A stretch of 64,000 nucleotides of DNA from Halichondria panicea (lineage: Eukaryota > Porifera > Demospongiae > Suberitida > Halichondriidae): assembly GCF_963675165.1 (NCBI RefSeq), contig NC_087386.1, positions 5,777,566 to 5,841,565 on the forward strand, read 5' to 3'. The first letter of the stretch is position 1; the number at the start of each line of letters is the position of its first letter. The notes under the pieces were generated by a model. The model ran no database searches. It was given only the letters and a program-made list of their open reading frames with translations, and was not told the DNA's origin. Both the position numbers and the translations under genes were made by a program. Shown piece after piece: positions 21,944 to 35,052 of the stretch.

Positions 21944-24466
21944 TAGGGGGGTGGTCCACTGTGTGGGGGGAGACAACACGCACACTAATGCAGTATAGGG
22001 GGTGGTCCACTGTGTGGGGGGAGACAACACGCACACTAATGCAGTATAGGGGGGTGGTCCACTGTGTGGGGGGAGACAACACACACACTAATGCAGTATA
22101 GGGGGGTGGTCCACTGTGTGGGGGGAGACAATACACACACACTAATGCAGTATAGGGGGGTGGTCCACTGTGTGGGGGGAGACAACACACACACACTAAT
22201 GCAGTATAGGGGGGTGGTCCACTGTGGGGGGGGGAGACAACACACACACTAATGCAGTATAGGGGGGTGGTCCACTGTGTGGGGGGAGACAACACACACA
22301 CACACTAATGCAGTATAGGGGGGTGGTCCACTGTGTGGGGGGAGACAAGATACACACTAATGCAGTATAGGGGGGTGGTCCACTGTGTGGGGGGAAACAA
22401 AACACACACTAGTGCAGTATAGGGGGGTGGTCCACTGTGTGGGGGGAGACAACACACACACCAATGCAGTATAGGGGGGGTGGTCCACTGTGTGGGGGAG
22501 ACAATACACACACTAATGCAGTATAGGGGGGTGGTCCACTGTGTGGAGGGAGACAATACACACACTAATGCAGTTGGTCCACTGTGTGGGGGGAGACAAG
22601 ATACACACCAATGTAGTATAGGGGGGTGGTCCACTGTGTGGGGGGAGACAAGATACACACCAATGCAGTATAGGGGGGTGGTCCACTGTGTGGGGGGAGA
22701 CAAGATACACACACTAATGCAGTATAGGGGGGGGTGGTCCACTGTGTGGGGGGAGACAATACACACACTAATGCAGTATAGGGGGGTGGTCCACTGTGTG
22801 GGGGGAGACAAAACACACACACTAATGCAGTATACGGGGGGGTGGTCCACTGTGTGGGGGAGAAAATACACACACTAATGCAGTATAGGGGGGTGGTCCA
22901 CTGTGTGGAGGGAGACAATACACACACTAATGCAGTTGGTCCACTGCGTGGGGGGAGACAAGATACACACCAATGCAGTATAGGGGGATTGTCCACTGTG
23001 TGGGGGGAGACAATACACACACTAATGCAGTATAGGGGGGGTGGTCCACTGTGTGGAGGGAGACAATACACACACTAATGCAGTTGGTCCACTGCGTGGG
23101 GGGAGACAAGATACACACTAATGCAGTATAGGGGGGTGGTCCACTGTGTGGGGGGAGACAACACACACACTAATGCAGTATAGGGGGGTGGTCCACTGTG
23201 TGGGGGGAGACAATACACACACTAATGCAGTATAGGGGGGTGGTCCACTGTGTGGGGGGAGACAACACACACACTAATGCAGTATAGGGGGGTGGTCCAC
23301 TGTGTGGGGGGAGACAACACACACACTAATGCAGTATAGGGGGTGGTCCACCGTGTGGGGGGAGACAAGATACACACTAATGCAGTATAGGGGGGTGGTC
23401 CACTGTGTGGGGGGAGACAACACACACACTAATGCAGTATAGGGGGGTGGTCCACTGTGTGGGGGGAGACAATACACACACTAATGCAGTATAGGGGGGT
23501 GGTCCACTGTGTGGAGGGAGACAATACACACACTAATGCAGTTGGTCCACTGCGTGGGGGGAGACAAGATACACACCAATGCAGTATAGGGGGATTGTCC
23601 ACTGTGTGGGGGGGAGACAACACACACACACTAATGCAGTATAGGGGGGTGGTCCACTGTGTGGGGGGAGACAACACACACACACTAATGCAGTATAGGG
23701 GGGTGGTCCACTGTGTGGGGGGAGACAATACACACACTAATGCAGTATAGGGGGGTGGTCCACTGTGTGGGGGGAGACAATACACACACTAATGCAGTAT
23801 AGGGGGGTGGTCCACTGTGTGGGGGGAGACAACACACACACTAATGCAGTATAGGGGGGGGTGGTCCACTGTGTGGGGGGAGACAAGATACACATACTAA
23901 TGCAGTATAGGGGGATTGTCCACTGTGTGGGGGGAGACAATACACACACTAATGCAGTATAGGGGGGGGTGGTCCACTGTGTGGAGGGAGACAATACACA
24001 CACTAATGCAGTTGGTCCACTGCGTGGGGGGAGACAAGATACACACCAATGCAGTATAGGGGGATTGTCCACTGTGTGGGGGGAGACAAGATACACACCA
24101 ATGCAGTATAGGGGGGTGGTCCACTGTGTGGGGGGAGACAACACACACACTAATGCAGTATAGGGGGGTGGTCCACTGTGTGGGGGAGACAACACGCACA
24201 CTAACGCAGTATAGGGGGGTGGTCCACCGTGTGGGGGGAGACACCACGCACACTAATGCAGTATAGGGGGGTGGTCCACTGTGTGGGGGGAGACAACACG
24301 CACACTAACGCAGTATAGGGGGGTGGTCCACCGTGTGGGGGGAGACACCACGCACACTAATGCAGTATAGGGGGGTGGTCCACTGTGTGGGGGGGACACA
24401 ACACACACACTAATGCAGTATAGGGGGGTGGTCCACTGTGTGGGGGGAGACAACACACACACTAAT
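21944..24466. repeat. Minisatellite, ~52-bp unit, ~48 copies, in COLGALT copy 2 intron
   Basis: Same unit and position as 7195-10244, between COLGALT exons 6 and 7, but with its own variants: AGATACACAC types, a shortened unit in which GTATAGGGGGG is missing (CAGTTGGTCC), and a higher-order pattern repeating those shortened units at ~22575, 22936, 23085, 23540 and 24010. This shows independent homogenisation after block duplication. Confidence 0.9.
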
Positions 24467-26902
24467 GGATACACAGTCAAGGATGTTGTGGGAACACTAT
24501 TAAAAGAGCCCCTCTATTATGACCTGCACTAATTATACCCGCCCACACACATTGTTCACAGCAACAATGGAGCTACATCAGCACACACTGAGATGGCTAC
24601 TGGCTATACTAACAAAGAGCAGATGACACCGCAGCCTTAAGGGGGAGAGGCTTACCAAGGTTTTCCAGCTTAAAGTTGAGGAAGTCCTGAGCAGCGTGGT
24701 CCAGGCTCTCATAGTCCTCTGGTTTGACCATGAACCCAAACACCTCGGTGTTCAGAATGTGCATAGGCAGATCTACAGTGGAGGGAAGGAGTTAATATCG
24801 TATTCAGAGCTAAATTGACAGGAAAATAGGACTGTCCAACACAGTACCTGCCATTTTTGCCGAGTATGCCAAGTGTGTGACCTTATCCATGGGTCCAGTG
24901 AACCCGTCCAGTGCCGGCCAGTGTTGGAGCCTCTCTGACCCCGCCCACCTCAGGTCAACGAGGAGGGCGGAGTGAACCACAGGGACTGGGATACAGCCCA
25001 CCTGCGTCCCTTGGAGGATAGGGATATAGTCAGGGGTACGTTTGTAGTAGCCCTGAGGGGAAACAGTCAAAAGATGAAAACGCATTATTTGGTCAAGTTG
25101 TCAGACACAGGTCACACTTGATTGACACTTGACATTGGGAATGACTTAATTTGTACACAGTGCATTGGCACAGTACAGCTTGTGGGCATGTTCATGATAG
25201 AGAGGCAGACTTTACACAAAAGTACAGTGCGACAGTATGGTATAATCCATGAAATGGAGTACCCTCCACTCCACTAGATCTAGACCTCCTTAGCTCAACT
25301 CACCCGGCTGTCTATTCCACACCAGAAGTTGGAGTAAGCAGCATCCTTGCCCGACTTTAGCATCGGAGCCACTATTGCCCTGTGTGTGGTGTGTGTGTGA
25401 TGTGTGCAGTGTGTGGGTGTGGGGGGGACCATACAATGTTGACTATGTAATCAATGTGAGAGTGTTGATGAATGGTAATAGTGACTAAATGCTGTGTGTC
25501 TAAGATAATAAGAGCATTTTTTGAGACAATGGCTTTAGCCTACACGCTGTATCTATCGCTATAGCAACACACAGGAAAAGGTCAGCTGACTCTCAGAGTA
25601 CGTTGTCTGACTCTCACTCTATTACAGACAAATCAAATAGTTCAACAATGGAGAAAAAATAAACAGTAATCCAATGTCAGCCATAACTAAGGACCAGGCA
25701 CTCACAGAGAGAGGAAACTCTTAATGCTTTACACTGTACATATCTGAGCAGAGCTACAGTGTGGTCACCCTCTAATAATACAGACAGGTTAAACAGCCCC
25801 AAAGTCTCCATAGCATGTGTTTCAATCAACCTGTGTTACTGCCCAAGGGGGATCCCCTCCCTATGGACTGTACACGCACTGACTTACCTTTGCTGATCCA
25901 TCAGAATCCGTAGTGTCCTGTTGTTCACCAGAAAGTTGTCACAGTCTAGCCGCTGGATAAACAACAATTGTATAGTTAATCTGAGCTAGATACTGTGGAT
26001 ACCAAAATTGCAATAACTAAAACTGTATCTACTACTGTCTTGGGCAGACTAACAGTGGTTGAAATAAAGAGGTGGCCTGCTAACACAGGTCCAAACACAT
26101 GCTATGGAGGCTTTGGGCCCCATTAACCTGGCTGTATTATAGAGGGTGGCCTGCTTACAGGGTGACCACTACAGACAGGTTTCACTGTATCATAATGGTA
26201 CGTCTAGAGATAGCCTAGCTAGGTCCTTACAATAGATGGGCCAGGAACGAGGCTAGAGATGGTCACACTGATAACTCACAAAGAGGTAGTCTGCCCCTGA
26301 ACGCCTGGCCGCCTCCAGACCTTCCTGTCTCAGCTGGGCAACATGGATGAACCTCTCATCATGCTCCTCGAAAGGGTCAATGTTCGGATACAGCCACTCG
26401 TCTGATGACTTCAAGTCCACAGATTTGTACACGAGCTTAACGTTTTCTGCCCACTCAGCAAGTATTGCCGTGGTGTTGTCACCGTTATGGTCTGTTCTGA
26501 TCCTACAGTGTAGTTAATGATATTCATAGGTGGGTGGGGCTGGTATGAACACAATAGGGTTTTGTTTGCATGCAAGAAACAGAAATAGAAATTCTGCAAA
26601 CTATTACATACAATGCATCTGATATAGAGTAACAACCTCTAATGATGATGCATAGTGGCAGGTGCAACTTACCACAATGAAATCCTGTCTTTAGGATAGT
26701 CCAAGTTCTCTAGATAACCGAAAAAGTTGGGTAGCATGTGAGCTGAATTTCTAGCCAGAATAGCAAGGAAGACACTCGGCAGAACTTCAGCTGCTTCTAA
26801 CGAGGAGTCTCCATTGTCCAACGTATATACAGACGGTATGGCAGTCACTAGGAGAGCTATGCACACGGCAAGTGCAATCCAGTGTATCGAGAGACTATTC
26901 AT

Positions 26903-27181
26903 AGATGATCTGTGGAGCTGGGAATTTGATGGAGTTTATCTTAACATATGACTGGTGATTATTTCACTGCTTCTCGAGCCTTACTCTGTGTGACAGCCTC
27001 GCTTCTTTGATGGAGAACTGTGCTTCTTTATCTTGACAAGAGGAGGATGTCCCTATTGTTATTGCTTAACTATTATATTGAGTTTATTTCAATAATGATC
27101 TTTTCCATTCTCTGCTATCTGAGCATGCGCAGTAAGCACGTGTTTTGCCCCTTATTATGTAAACCAGAGTAAACTGTGCAA
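26903..27181. promoter_or_regulatory. Divergent promoter region between COLGALT copy 2 and kinase-ANK gene 2
   Basis: About 280 bp separate the two divergent ATGs. The motif GAGCATGCGCAGTAAGCACG lies ~50 bp before the kinase ATG and shares CATGCGCAGTA with 13685 and 37444. No TATA box is evident at a fixed distance. Confidence 0.45.
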
Positions 27182-30100
27182 ATGGCTACAAGAAGTGACC
27201 TTGATGCTCTGGTGGTCCAAGTGGAAGGATTGAATCTAGAGGAGAACAAAGCTGGCTCAGGGGCTTATGGCTGTGTCTTTAGAGTGACGGTGAATGGAAG
27301 ACACTGCATTGCTAAGAAGCTTCACTCCATATTGCTCCAAGAGCTATCCCTTGGACAGAGGGAGAGCATTGTGACCAAGTTCAGAAATGAATGTCATATT
27401 CTGAGTGTTTTACATCACCCCAACATAGTAGGATTCGTTGGAGTCCATTACGGCCGCGGTAAGAACGACATCAGTCTAATAATGGAGAGGCTTCATTCCG
27501 ACTTGGCTGATTTTGTTGAAACCCATCGAGACACGAATACCGCCACTAGAATCCATATCCTGTATGATGTATCCAAAGGCCTTCACTATCTTCACTCTCT
27601 GACCCCTTCCCTCATCCATCGTGACCTCACTGCTCCCAACATCCTGCTCACTGAGGACCTCACTGCCAAGATCGGAGACCTGGGTGTCTCCAGGTACGTA
27701 TTTTTTTGCAACAAAGGATTTTTTAAATGACATGTGGGAAAATAAAGGCAGACATGTAAAACCTAATATTCATTTGCAGGTATGTTGATCTGGAGAGATT
27801 GACTCATGTTCTGACAAATATCCCGGGAAATCCAACCTACATGCCTCCCGAGTGTCATGACGAACAGCCCACCTACACTACCAAGCTGGACATCTTCTCA
27901 TTCGGTCATCTCATCATTCACACTGTTATCGGTGACTTCCCTAAAGTCTCTTACTTTACTCCTGAGGTTATCAAGCACGTGGATGATGGGAAAATGGAGC
28001 TCATGCGTCGAAGCACTGCTGTCCATGGTGACAAAATGGGGGAGAAACACGCTCTTTATCCTCTTGTTGTTAGCTGCCTCCATGACCGACCTCAACAGAG
28101 ACCATCAGTTGACGAAGTGATTGTCTCACTCAGAAAGCTGTGTCTACAGCACCCCAGGATGGTACGTGAGTGAGTGGGTGGAGGTATCAAATGTGCATTG
28201 TCAGCTTATATAGTGTTAGTGTCGACTGTATGCTGGTACTTCTGTGTGGGTGGCTATAGAATCTTGAACAGTATATAACATGTACATACAATTTGTGTGA
28301 TTCCATCTTTTGGGTGTGTTTACTGATAGTGTATTTTCTCCCAGGCATTTCTAGATGCTTGTGAGACGGGTGATGTGGGTGTGGTTCTGGAGCTACTGGA
28401 GTGTGGGGCTGATCCCAACCAGGCAGACAAGGTGAGGGGAATACTGTCTACAGTGCCAATATGTCCGTTGGTTGATGATATTGTCTCTACAGGATGGTTG
28501 GACTGCTCTTCACTGGGCCAGTAGGAATGGACATGATGAGATAGTGAGGGTCCTCTTAGCAGCCAAGGCTACAGTCAACACTCAGCCCAAGGTTGGTTTT
28601 GTTGTACAAACACATTTCCCACAACATGCTGTTTACATTGTTTTCCTCCTATGTACAGTCGGGACAGACCCCTCTTCGGACAGCCAGTTTCAATGGTCAC
28701 CAGAAATGTATGGAGCTCCTAATCGATGCTGGGGCCAATGTTGATGTACCTCAAGAGGTGAGTGTAAGTAGCTATATACACATAGCCTCGATTCCAGGCC
28801 AATTAAAGTATGGCCTGGTACTTATTGCATGGTAGCATGTGATAGTTTATTCTCCAGAATCTGGGGAATCCCCTCTTTTCTTTCTCTCTGTCTATGTACA
28901 TCAGCTTAGCTCTCTATTGCGTTGTTCCAAAAGGCTTTCACACTAGTCTAAAGCCAGAAGAGGCTCTCATCCACCTCTATGACGGCTGTATGGTCAGGAT
29001 GTCTTAGCTTAGATCTGTACAGGCTATGGGAAGTGTATGGTGCCTCTTGACTGCTTCTTGCGAAGACAGCCTGGCTATAGGACCATCGTAGACGTAGATG
29101 AAAGCCTCCAAACTAGTGTTCAAGCCTTCTAAGCAATAGATGCAGCTTCACGGAACTCAGTATGGAGATAAAATATTACGGAACATATTCTTAGTAAAGG
29201 GACTAAATTACGGGTACTAATGTTTTACGTTCGTAGTACGATTACCCTTATTCTGAAGGTACCAGGCCGTATTTTAATGCGGCCTGGAATCGAGGCTACT
29301 ATACACACATCTCAGAGGCCACTAGCCACAGAGCCTCCTCATATTCTGTTGACCTGGTCCATTAGACACCAGAGCTAGTCATATTTGTGTAGATAGCACT
29401 GGTAGTTGGTGTACCGAGGTACGACACGCATCTCGTGATCTCTCTTTTAATTGCATTCCAATGTAATGCACAATAACTTTGACTAAGGTTCAAGGGTAGT
29501 ATAGTTTAGACCTAGAGGTAACTGTTTATGTCGCTGAACCAGTAAACATCATCAGAATGGAATATTCAATTAAAAAACAATGTCGTACCTCCTCTGCCCT
29601 GACATCAGAGGAGGTACGACTAGCGTGCCTCGATTAGGCTAATTACCTCTGCAATACTGTTGAGCGTGGGTGTAACCACGCCTCGATTATCCGCCCACGC
29701 TCAACGGTATTGCAGAGACAATTAGCCTAATCGAGGCACGCGTGTCGTACCTCCTCTGCCCTGACATTAGTGTAGATAGTCATGTGATATTGTATGAGTG
29801 ATATTGTGTAATGAGTGGATCTGTACTATCTTGACTCTGTACAGGATGGGACCACAGCGTTGTGGGTAGCTGCTCAGAATGGTCATGTGAGGGCAGTGGA
29901 ATTGTTGATTGCTGCCAAAGCTAGAGTTGACATTCAAAATAAGGTGAGATTTACTAGAGTAGTGGATTGAGTAGTGGATTAGCTGGTCCAGTTGCGGGTT
30001 AGTGTAAAGCTGGAATGCGGAATAGAACGGAATATGGAATGACTAAAAAGAGAGCTGCTGATGGTGCTCTGTATTTTTTTAGTGTAGTATGACTTAAATA

Positions 30101-33100
30101 CTTGTAAAAAGTGCTACAGAAGCCTTTTATAGACACAAAGCTAATTTTAGAAGACTATTATGTAAAAAAAAGTAGACTGAGTATAATTATAGTAGCAACA
30201 TTGAACATTACAAATACACATAATTATACGTGTCTATAGACTTAGCGAAGTAATTATGTTGTGCCCAAAGTAAGGTGGAGTGTGAAGTCTATAGCTATAC
30301 AGGACACTCCAAAGCTATACCCTTCTTCTATCTGCATGCCTGCAAAGTTTTGGCCCTAGGTGAAACTTTAAACGATTTGTGCGTGTTGAAGAGACACACT
30401 GACCAAGCCTTTTGCCATTGATTTCCACACACATTGGGTTGTGGAGTCAGCAAATTCCACATTTATACTATCAACAATGAAACTGTTATCTCAATAGCTA
30501 CCACTGTGCAACAGTGTGTGTAAGTTGTTGATCCTCTTTCCAATAACAGGTGTCATGTGATGATTACAGCCAGCTACATGTTCCGTTCCATATCTGCATT
30601 CCAGCTTTTACACTAACCCTCCAGTTGCTGTTATACATAATTATAATTATGGTTTATGGTCTATATAACACAGGACAACCAGACAACTCTGTATGCATGT
30701 AGCCAGTAACAACAGCATCGTGATCTCTCTTTTAATTGCATTCCAATCTTTTTTACATTGGTTTTCAATGTAGTGTGTTCCCTACAATAACTCTGTTATT
30801 CTGTGACTAAGGCTCAAGGGTAGTATAGTTTAGACATAGATCTAACTGTTTCCGTCGCTGAACCCCAGTGAACCCTATTCAGTTAGGAGATATGCTTGCT
30901 ACAAATATGGAGAGCACTGCACCGTTCATATACATCTGGACGAGTTCTAACCAGGACCTTAGCTGGAGAAACACTATAGCTAGCCATAGAGACCTTGAGC
31001 AACGTACAGAGCTAGCTAAACAGCTAGTTACTAGCGTTCTACAGGCCAATAGAGTTTGTCGTGACAAGGTCGCGGTTAAGGTTACAGTATACTAATTGCT
31101 CATGAATGATTCATAAGATATTTATTTCTCATCACAACGTTATTTTTGTAACTTGCAACGATTATCAATGGAAAGAGAACATGGAACAATGCTAGCTACA
31201 ATAATAACTCAGAGTTTATATGTCTTGTAATCCAATGAAGTGGTCTGAGGTCAGCTGGAAAAACTGAGTATTTTGTCGTCAAATTTTGTTGACTGCATAG
31301 CTTCTAGGTTGTCTTTCTAACCAGTATTCGATGCTTGAATACTTACTGGAGGGCGACTCGAAGAGATCTTGTTCATAGAGACCTTACAGCAAAAAATATA
31401 TCCTTGTTACTACTCTACAGTCGCTATATTAGCCTACAAAAAGAGCTAGAAAAATAGCCGTAACTTTGTTGTAACTTACTCTCTTGGGAAAAACTCTTCA
31501 AGTCACCCTGCCCCTTTATTCATATAATAAGAAACAGCAGAGTATACGGTAAGGAGGGGTTTCCTGGTGCCTGGAATTAACGCAGAGTAACCATTGCCAG
31601 ATGAGAGCCATTTTACTAGCTGAACTACATTGAACACCCACGCATATTTGAGCGTGGGTGGAACAGTATACCGTAACCTTAACTACCAGCTAAACAAACG
31701 TCATCACAAATGAAGATTCAATTAAATAAGTGTCGTACCTCCTCTGCCCTGACATTAGTGTAGATAGTCATGTGATATTGTATGAGTGATATTGTGTAAT
31801 GAGTGGATCTGTACTGTCTTGACTTTGTACAGGATGGAGCCACGGCATTGTACATGGCCTGTAGGAATGGTCACTGTGGAGTTGTTAGAATGTTGTTGGA
31901 GGCCAAGGCTGACGTTCACAACAAGACTAATGTGAGTCACGCTGCATGGTGGTGTTTGTGTACTCTGCTGATTCCATGGTTGAGTGTGTGTACTGTCACC
32001 TCTGTGTTAGTCTCGTTCCTAGGCCGCTTTTTTCAAAGGGGGAAAAGGCCTGGTGTCCATTGCTTGGGTGTTAGTGCGCATGGTAATCGTGCACTAATGT
32101 AAAACTTTTGCAAACTAGTCCGTTTACTAGGAATATGTTCCGTAATACGTACTTCCATACTGAAGCTATGGCTTATGCCCTCTATTGCGTTGGTGGCCAA
32201 GAAAGCTGGTACACTTAGTCTGAAGTCTGAGGCCAGTAGTCTCTAGTTCTACGATGGTCGTATAGTTGTCTTCTCAAGCAGCAGTTAGAAGTACCATAGG
32301 AAGCATGCACAAAGACTTGCTATAGCCAGTCCTTCCAAGCTCAGACATTCCGACCATACGACTGTCGTGAAGTAGACGAGAGCCTCTTCTGGCTTCAGAC
32401 TAGTGTGCAAGCCTTCTTGATCAACACAATAGAAGCACAGCATGGTAGATAGGGGGAAAAGAAGGGGATTCCCCATATTCTACAACAAAACTAAATGCAT
32501 GCGCACTCTCAGTAGACACCAGGCCGCATTTTCCTCCCTTCCATTCGATACCAAAAAATCGGCCTGGGAATGAGGCTACCTCTGTGTATGAGTGAACTGA
32601 GTAGTGGAGAGTGTACAATTAGCTGGTCCAGTTGCTGTGATATATAATTATATGGTTTATGGTCTATAACAGGACAACCAGACAGCTCTGTATGTAGCCT
32701 GTAACCAGGGACATGATGAGGTAGTGAGGGTCCTCTTAGCAGCCAAGGCTACAGTCAACACTAAGGAGAAGGTTGGTTTTGTTGTACAAACACATTTCCC
32801 ACAACATGCTGTTTACATTGTTTTCCTCTTATGTACAGTCGAGAGCGACCCCTCTTTACACAGCCAGTTTCAATGGTCACCAGAAATGTATGGAGCTTCT
32901 AATCGATGCTGGGGCCAATGTTGATGTACCCAAAGAGGTGAGTGTAAGTAGCTGTACACACATCTCAGAGGCCACTAGCCACAGAGCCTCCCCATGTTCT
33001 GTTGACCTGGTCCATTAGACACCAGAGCTAGTCATGTTTGTGTAGAGAGCACTTGTAGTTGGTGTATCGAGGTACGACATGCATCTCGTGATCTCTCTTT

Positions 33101-34788
33101 TAATTGCATTCCAAAAATTGTTCACAGTAACTTTGATAAAGAATCAAGGGTAGTATAGTTTAGACCTAGATCTAACTGTTTCCGTCACTGAACCTCAGCT
33201 TCCATTAAAGATAAGGACTGCTACTGACTGCTTGCGCATGAATATTTTTCCTGTAAAATTTCTGTGAAAATATCCTAAAAAAGATACAAATTCTTATTGA
33301 AAGTCATACACAGAGCTATATATAGCTAGCTAGCTAGAGACAGAGCTATAGGCTTGTTGTACAGCTATTTTCTTTCAGTAGCAGTAGTATAGTAGACTTT
33401 CATCGAAGTTAGTATTAGATGGGCGTGGCCTGTCCATATAGGCTATTGTCAGCCTTCACTCCGTTTAGACGATTGTCATCCACACTGTTGCAGGTTATAA
33501 GTCTTTTGTTAACATAGCAGGCTAAGGGTAGCTATCAGAATACTATCAGATGGGCTAGAAACCTTCAATCGAACTTTCTATACCGTATAGCGCGAAATTT
33601 TCGAGGGGCTTAATTTTCGCGAATTTGTGGGTTAGAGATCCTACACGAAAATTAAGTCCACGAATTGTTCTTTAATTAGAATTATCTGCTATAACGTGCA
33701 AAGAGCGTGTCTTCCGGTAAGCAGTCATTCCACGAACATTGTGCAACGAAATGTTTTAGAGGCCATTCCACAAAATATAAGTGCCTCGAAAATTTCGCGC
33801 TATACGGTATGTAACATCATTGTTTTACTGAGCATACACGTTGTTATCCTGTGTTAGCCAGTATCTGTCTCTCAGAGGAAGTGCGGCCTGGGATCGAGGC
33901 TAGTGTACCCCCTGACATTAGTGTAGATAGTCATGTGATATTGTATAATGAGTGGGTTTGTGATGAGTGATTGGTTCACCTGCTCACACTATCTTCCATT
34001 AGACACCAGAGCTAGTCATGTTTGTGTAGAAAACACTGGTAGTTGGTGTACCGAGGTACGACACGCATCTCGTGATCTATTCAAACATTTTTTACGTTGT
34101 TTTATATAATGTGTTCCCAACAATAACTCTGTTATTCTGTGACTAAAGCTCAAGGGTAGTATAGTTTAGACCTAGATCTAACTTTTTCCGTCGCTGAACC
34201 CATAAACGTCATCACAATGGAATATTCAATTCAAAAACAATGTCGTACCTCCTCTGCCCTGACTTTAGTGTAGATAGTCATGTGATATTGTATGAGTGAT
34301 ATTGTGTAATGAGTGGATCTGTACTATCTTGACTCTCTGTACAGGGTGGAGGCACTGCGCTGATGGTAGCTGCTCAGGAGGGTCATGTGAGGGCAGTGGA
34401 AATATTAATTGCTGCAAAAGCTAAAGTTGACGTTCCACAGAAGGTGAGATTTACTATTTGTCTGTTAGTAATTATTTGGATCTGTACACAGAACGGAGCC
34501 ACAGCATTGCACGTGGCCAGTCTACAGGGTCATTGTGGAGTTGTTAGAATGTTGTTGGAGGCCAAGGCTGACGTTAAAATCAAAACTAATGTGAGTCACG
34601 CTGCATGATTGTATATAATTATGATACTGTATATCACCATGGCAACATTAAATCCAGTGGTTTTGTGATAAATTCCTTATTTCCCTTCATCACTAACTGC
34701 TCACATACCCACTATACAGAACGGACATACTGCCTATGATCTGGCTAGTAGGAATGGACACACTCAAGTGTGTGAACTACTACACTGA
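27182..34788 (+). CDS. Kinase-ankyrin receptor-like gene 2 (TKL-type kinase + 10 ANK exons)
   Basis: Exons: 27182-27693, 27780-28161 (kinase, 298 codons), then 28345-28431, 28493-28591, 28659-28757, 29845-29943, 31833-31931, 32673-32771, 32839-32937, 34345-34443, 34492-34590 and 34720-34788 (TGA); ~613 residues. The ATG at 27182 was chosen because it aligns with the start of gene 1; an upstream in-frame GTG is ignored. The kinase keeps the GSGAYG loop, the KK pair, HRDL..N, DLG, MPPE and DIFSFG. Most differences from gene 1 are in the C-lobe segment between FPKV and EELMRRS/MELMRRS. ANK repeats differ from gene 1 mainly at the surface positions of each repeat. The intron after 28161 again allows a kinase-only MVRE stop. 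Confidence 0.88.
28783..29298. mobile_element. TAGCCTC MITE (short form)
   Basis: Inverted ends TAGCCTCGATTCCAGGCC and GGCCTGGAATCGAGGCTA. Homologous introns (for example after 3783 or 15332) lack it and read straight through CTGTACACACATCTC. The flanks look like an imperfect ~9-bp duplication of the CTRTACACA type. Confidence 0.7.
29581..29775. mobile_element. Foldback (hairpin) insertion
   Basis: Two ~48-bp arms (29622-29670 and 29694-29741) are near-perfect inverted complements, each running from GCGTGCCTCGATTAGGCTAA to the GAGCGTGGG region, with a ~23-bp loop. The insertion is bounded by two copies of GTCGTACCTCCTCTGCCCTG plus an inverted piece CAGAGGAGGTACGAC. Only this one of the homologous introns has it. 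Confidence 0.65.
31080..31678. mobile_element. TTAA-flanked MITE, copy d
   Basis: TTAA at 31076-31079 and 31679-31682. It is in the same intron position as copies a, c and e, before the C-type ANK exon. Confidence 0.75.
32008..32578. mobile_element. TAGCCTC MITE (long form), copy c
   Basis: CCTCTGTGT direct repeats flank the element (31999-32007 and right after 32578). It lies in the intron between the C-type and D-type ANK exons of kinase-ANK gene 2. Confidence 0.65.
33509..33512. other. Empty TTAA target site matching the filled site at 4339-4952
   Basis: The flanks TTTTG and CATAGCAGGCTAAGGG match those of the element at 4343-4948, with a single TTAA between them. Confidence 0.8.
33579..33810. 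mobile_element. Short palindromic MITE, second copy
   Basis: Ends TATACCGTATAGCGCGAAAT and ATTTCGCGCTATACGGTAT are near-perfect inverted repeats, cleaner than at 5014-5266. Confidence 0.55.
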
Positions 34789-35052
34789 CTCTGTACCTTA
34801 TTAACTGTACTGTTACCATGGCAGCTAGCCTCTGATAGATACGTTGATTGCAAATTTATACACTACATCATTTTGTCTTATAATAAATTTTTTTTCTATA
34901 TACGGTTTTCTCATGTATTTCACCAAGTTACATTCTGATCATGTAAAACTTGAAAGTTAATTGGTCAATAATGAGAAATGTGCAAAATTAATAACCTGAA
35001 ACTAGATTGAATTGTTTGTCTAAAGGTGCGGCCTGGAATCGAGGCTATATAA

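Larger units (their letters stand above)
20715..26902 (-). pseudogene. Procollagen galactosyltransferase (GT25) copy 2: exons 1-9 open, exon 10 frameshifted
   Basis: Exons in transcript order: 26902-26673, 26502-26280, 25952-25888, 25379-25304, 25052-24848, 24772-24656, 21958-21882, 21795-21689, 21412-21280 and 20814-20715. Phases agree at every junction through exon 9 (~411 codons). The N-terminus has a hydrophobic ER-signal-like segment (residues ~8-23), then VFLAILARNSAHMLPNFFGY, typical of COLGALT. Later motifs: LDCDNF, APMLKS, YSNFWCG, VFMIGLVRRPERR, CFLSHHTIW and the ILILEDDVVFE acidic motif in exon 10. COLGALT proteins galactosylate hydroxylysine of collagen in the ER. Exon 10 lacks 28 nt relative to 57218-57345, and no further COLGALT exon follows; ACBD6-like exons come next instead. 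A shortened or fused product cannot be excluded. Confidence 0.8.
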
